A stretch of 33,757 nucleotides of DNA from Paludibacter sp. (GTDB lineage: Bacteria; Bacteroidota; Bacteroidia; Bacteroidales; Paludibacteraceae). This document shows, in pieces, positions 31,086 through 33,757 of this stretch. The notes under the pieces are model-generated. The model worked only from the letters and a program-made list of their open reading frames with translations. It made no database searches and was not told the DNA's origin. Location of the stretch: assembly GCA_028692715.1 (NCBI GenBank), contig JAQUWU010000048.1, positions 1-33,757 of the forward strand, given 5' to 3'. The position numbers and the translations under genes are program-made. The number at the start of each line of letters is the position of its first letter. The first letter of the stretch is position 1.

Positions 31086-33665
31086 ATGAGATATAAATAT
31101 ACAGCAATACTTCTGTTGGTATGTATTGGCATGCTAAAAGCCCAATATCAGAATTATGACCTGAATAATCCCGACAATGATTCTAAAACCTATATAGGAA
31201 GAGACTATGTTCGTTTAAAAGACGGTTATTCCTTTAGCGCCGCTAATGGCGGAACAATGAATGCTAAAATAAGTTCTGGACTGACAACTGCGGAAGCTAA
31301 AACCTTTTTGAATATACCTGCTACATCTACCACTAACCCGGACGATCTGACTGCCATAAATACAGGGTATGCAGTTGGTCAAATCCCTATCAGTTCTTCT
31401 GTAAGTCCTAGTGGGGCAAAATGCTACAACGTACCAATAGAAATTGTTCCCGGACGAATGGGATTTCAACCCAATATTTCCCTTTCCTATAATAGTCAGG
31501 CAGGAAACGGTGTAGTGGGTATGGGTTGGAATATAAGTGGGTTATCTTCAATCGAAAGGGTTAATAAAAATATGTTTTTTGATGGAGAAACAGAAACCAT
31601 TAAAGTCTCAAATGAAGGAGCTTTCGCTTTAGACGGAGTTAATATAATTGAAACAGGAAGAACAACTGAACAAATAAATTATGAAACAGTTCAGGGAAAT
31701 ATTAAAATCATAGCATATTTAGCTCAGAATGGACTGATGAATCCAAAATTCATTTCATACTTTGAAGTATTATACCCGAATGGCAATGTTGGAATTTTTG
31801 GTTCTCATAATTACCTTGATTATGCAAGGCTATCTTTTCCTATATCAAGATTAATTGATATGAATGGAAACGAAATATCTTTCTTGTATACATTTGATGG
31901 TGTCGATTTAAATAACTCACCAATAAATTTAAAATCACCACAGAATGTTACATATTATATTTCTGAAATTAATTATGGAAAATGTTATAATAAGCCTGAT
32001 TTTGCGAAGATTAAATTTGCTTATGAAGATGATCGTCCTGATCAAATATTTTCTCTTCAATCAACCAAATCCTGTATTTACAGGAAAAGGTTAAGTAAAA
32101 TAGAATCCTTTGCTAATACGGATTTAATAAGAACGTATCAATTGGCTTATTCAAATACAGACAATAGAACTAGTTCTAATGAAAGTGATGTGTCACGATT
32201 AGTACAGATTAATAGCTTTATAAATGAAGGAAATATAATTACTGATAACTTAAATCCTTTAAAGTTTTATTACGGAGATAATGACATGCCTTCAATCATA
32301 ACAACTGATACAGGTATTGAAATTGAAAACTTTACTAGTCGCAAGTCTATTCTGGGAAAGTTTTGCTATGATCCGAACACATACGGTTTAGTGTCATATT
32401 CTGCTTCCGCAGGTTATGTGAAAGACGCTAATAATCAAGTTAATGCTAACCCCCTAACTAATATTGAAGTTATGATTTACCAGAATATAGCTAATCCTAA
32501 TTTTGTTCGTTACGCTGGATATAATACAAATAGTTCTCCACATTCAGGCTATGTAAGTACAGGAACTGGATTTTTAGGTGCTCTATGTTTAGATTTTGAT
32601 GGAGATGGAAAGGGCGAAATAGTTAGAATAAATTCTTCAGGTATTACTAATGAGAATGAATTAATTAATTTGAGAGTTTACAACACGGACGCTAATTACA
32701 ATATCAGTGTTGATAAAAATTTTACGGGGTTGAGCTTTGGAACATATCATCAAACTGCTTTTCTTTGGGATTATAGATCTATGATTCCTAAACATTTTTA
32801 TACAGGAAATTTTACTGGAAATGGCAGAGACGAAATAATTTGTATTCCTGAAAAAATGAAATTCCACTATAATATTTTAATCGGTGATATAGATTTTGGT
32901 AATTCACCTACCTATATTATTCAGTTTAATAATCAAGATGAAGTGAATTTGCAAACTTTAGTTTCAGATTTACTTACAGAAGAAGATGATTTGATTTTTA
33001 CTATTGATATTGATGGTGATTCACAAACCGAATTGTTACATGTAAGTATTGATGGGACTGATATATACAAATATAAACAAGGATATGGCTTGAATAAAAT
33101 TAGTCATTGGAATATTACGAAACAAAACTTTAAAGATGGGAGGGCAACTTTTGTTGATTTAAACAGTGATGGAAAGTTAGATATTGTTTTAGCGCCTGAT
33201 AAACCTACAAAAAAAGAACAAAACTCGTTTGGTGCCTGGATATATAACTATTACGATAATTGGTCCTATTATTTTACAGATGGAGTTGATATTATAAAAA
33301 CAATAAATAAAAACCAGTTTTCTAACGAAAATAAAAAATTTATTATACAAGATGTTGATGAAGACAATATTCCAGAACTATTGGTAATAGTTGATTCAGC
33401 TGGTGATGATAATCTTCAATTATATCCTTTTAGTTTTAAAGATCTATGTTTTGTTGAAGCTCCATTTATTACAACATTTCAATTTAAAGATCGCTCCGGT
33501 TTAATTCCTGTTGATGTTAATACAAGTGTTAATTCGAAAGAGCTAATTTTACTAAATTCTTATTATATGTATGCTAAAATTGTAAGTGTTTTTAAAAGCA
33601 ATGCTAATAACAATCAAATCTCCTTAATGATTAACTTAACTTTCGCAAGTAGCATAACTACTTGA
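31086..33665 (+). CDS. SpvB-like / RHS-type secreted protein, probably truncated
   Basis: The 859-residue product begins with a signal peptide (MRYKYTAILLLVCIGMLKAQ). An SpvB-type N-terminal region follows near residues 95-170 (IPISSSVSPSGAKCYNVPIE, PNISLSYNSQAGNGVVGMGW, NISGLSSIERVNK). Then come FG-GAP/VCBS-like calcium-loop units (LDFDGDGKGEIVRI, IDIDGDSQTELLHV, VDLNSDGKLDIVLA, DVDEDNIPELLVI). Related proteins in Bacteroidota usually continue into RHS/YD repeats and a variable C-terminal domain. None is present; the frame ends shortly before a promoter that looks like that of an insertion sequence. The first 450 bp look less AT-rich than the rest. No toxin domain is seen. Confidence 0.8.
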   Translation: MRYKYTAILLLVCIGMLKAQYQNYDLNNPDNDSKTYIGRDYVRLKDGYSFSAANGGTMNAKISSGLTTAEAKTFLNIPATSTTNPDDLTAINTGYAVGQIPISSSVSPSGAKCYNVPIEIVPGRMGFQPNISLSYNSQAGNGVVGMGWNISGLSSIERVNKNMFFDGETETIKVSNEGAFALDGVNIIETGRTTEQINYETVQGNIKIIAYLAQNGLMNPKFISYFEVLYPNGNVGIFGSHNYLDYARLSFPISRLIDMNGNEISFLYTFDGVDLNNSPINLKSPQNVTYYISEINYGKCYNKPDFAKIKFAYEDDRPDQIFSLQSTKSCIYRKRLSKIESFANTDLIRTYQLAYSNTDNRTSSNESDVSRLVQINSFINEGNIITDNLNPLKFYYGDNDMPSIITTDTGIEIENFTSRKSILGKFCYDPNTYGLVSYSASAGYVKDANNQVNANPLTNIEVMIYQNIANPNFVRYAGYNTNSSPHSGYVSTGTGFLGALCLDFDGDGKGEIVRINSSGITNENELINLRVYNTDANYNISVDKNFTGLSFGTYHQTAFLWDYRSMIPKHFYTGNFTGNGRDEIICIPEKMKFHYNILIGDIDFGNSPTYIIQFNNQDEVNLQTLVSDLLTEEDDLIFTIDIDGDSQTELLHVSIDGTDIYKYKQGYGLNKISHWNITKQNFKDGRATFVDLNSDGKLDIVLAPDKPTKKEQNSFGAWIYNYYDNWSYYFTDGVDIIKTINKNQFSNENKKFIIQDVDEDNIPELLVIVDSAGDDNLQLYPFSFKDLCFVEAPFITTFQFKDRSGLIPVDVNTSVNSKELILLNSYYMYAKIVSVFKSNANNNQISLMINLTFASSITT

Positions 33666-33692
33666 TTATTATAAAAATAGCAGCACATTTGT

Positions 33693-33723
33693 TTTGATAA
33701 GTCGCTGAATTTCAGTAACTTTG
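33693..33723 (+). promoter_or_regulatory. Bacteroidota consensus promoter at the window edge
   Basis: TTTG (33693-33696), a 19-bp spacer and TAACTTTG (33716-33723) match TTTG-N19-21-TAnnTTTG exactly. It would drive the ORF starting at 33749. Confidence 0.65.
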
Positions 33724-33748
33724 TGTTGCAAAACAAAAACAAAACAAT

Positions 33749-33757
33749 ATGCTGCCG
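33749..33757 (+). CDS. Start of an unknown gene (possibly transposase), cut by the window end
   Basis: Only ATGCTGCCG (Met-Leu-Pro) is visible, 25 bp after a consensus promoter. The abrupt end of the SpvB-like gene nearby makes an insertion sequence gene plausible, but the product cannot be read. Confidence 0.3.

Noticed and set aside
31086-33665. Polymorphic toxin with immunity gene
   Set aside because: No C-terminal toxin domain, RHS core or immunity-like small gene is present in the window; the protein seems cut short before such parts.
1-33757. tRNA or rRNA genes
   Set aside because: I looked for TTCGA-type T-loops with matching acceptor stems and for conserved rRNA words and found none; a covariance search would be needed to exclude small RNAs.

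Overview
This window looks like an anaerobic, T9SS-bearing Bacteroidota (probably Bacteroidales) that carries molybdenum nitrogenase cofactor genes. The grounds are TAnnTTTG-type promoters, type A (Por) sorting domains, a lipoprotein TPR/LuxR-type regulator, DUF5686 and SpvB-like proteins, and several palindromic repeat families that I recall from this phylum. Genus cannot be set from the sequence alone.

Layout. (1) 1-4600: a decayed PepSY-like gene, then plus-strand nif accessory genes: a sigma-54 activator (nifA-like), a GNAT acetyltransferase, a NifX/FeMo-co-binding-like protein and a Nif11-like protein, separated by repeat-rich spacers. (2) 4700-11660: a MarR regulator, a TolC / HlyD / ABC-2 / ABC-2 efflux operon, then a CDP-alcohol phosphatidyltransferase and a GtrA-like protein. 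(3) 11787-14324: a large outer-membrane DUF5686 protein. (4) 22578 down to 14549, minus strand: nifE-nifN-nifB-2Fe2S ferredoxin-nifV-unknown helical ORF-(repeats)-nucleoside diphosphate kinase-unknown ORF. nifH, nifD and nifK are not in the window. (5) 23525-33757: an accessory region with a TPR/LuxR-type lipoprotein regulator, a tiny secreted peptide, a 42-bp tandem array, an FN3-like protein, about 1.1 kb of repeat debris, two small YD-motif + T9SS-sorting-domain proteins, a fibre-like protein and an SpvB-like protein that ends next to what looks like the left end of an insertion sequence.

How the genes fit together. NifB makes the Fe-S core (NifB-co), NifEN matures it, NifV supplies homocitrate, the ferredoxin probably passes electrons, and the NifX-like protein may carry the cofactor. 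The MarR protein probably controls its own gene and the efflux operon through GTTG-N6-CAAC sites.

The most striking feature is the repeat biology. Two palindromic repeat families, A (CCCCT..AGGGG) and B (CCCTCTCC..GGAGAGGG), sit between genes and also in frame inside the first or last codons of nifV, nifE, nifB, nifN, the GNAT gene and the NifX-like gene. nifV, GNAT and nifE share a related leader plus N-terminal cassette; nifB and nifN share a second one. Other repeats are a 163-bp two-copy element, a Bacteroidota-type nested palindrome, and several copies of a CCTGCCTG..CAGGCAGG element.
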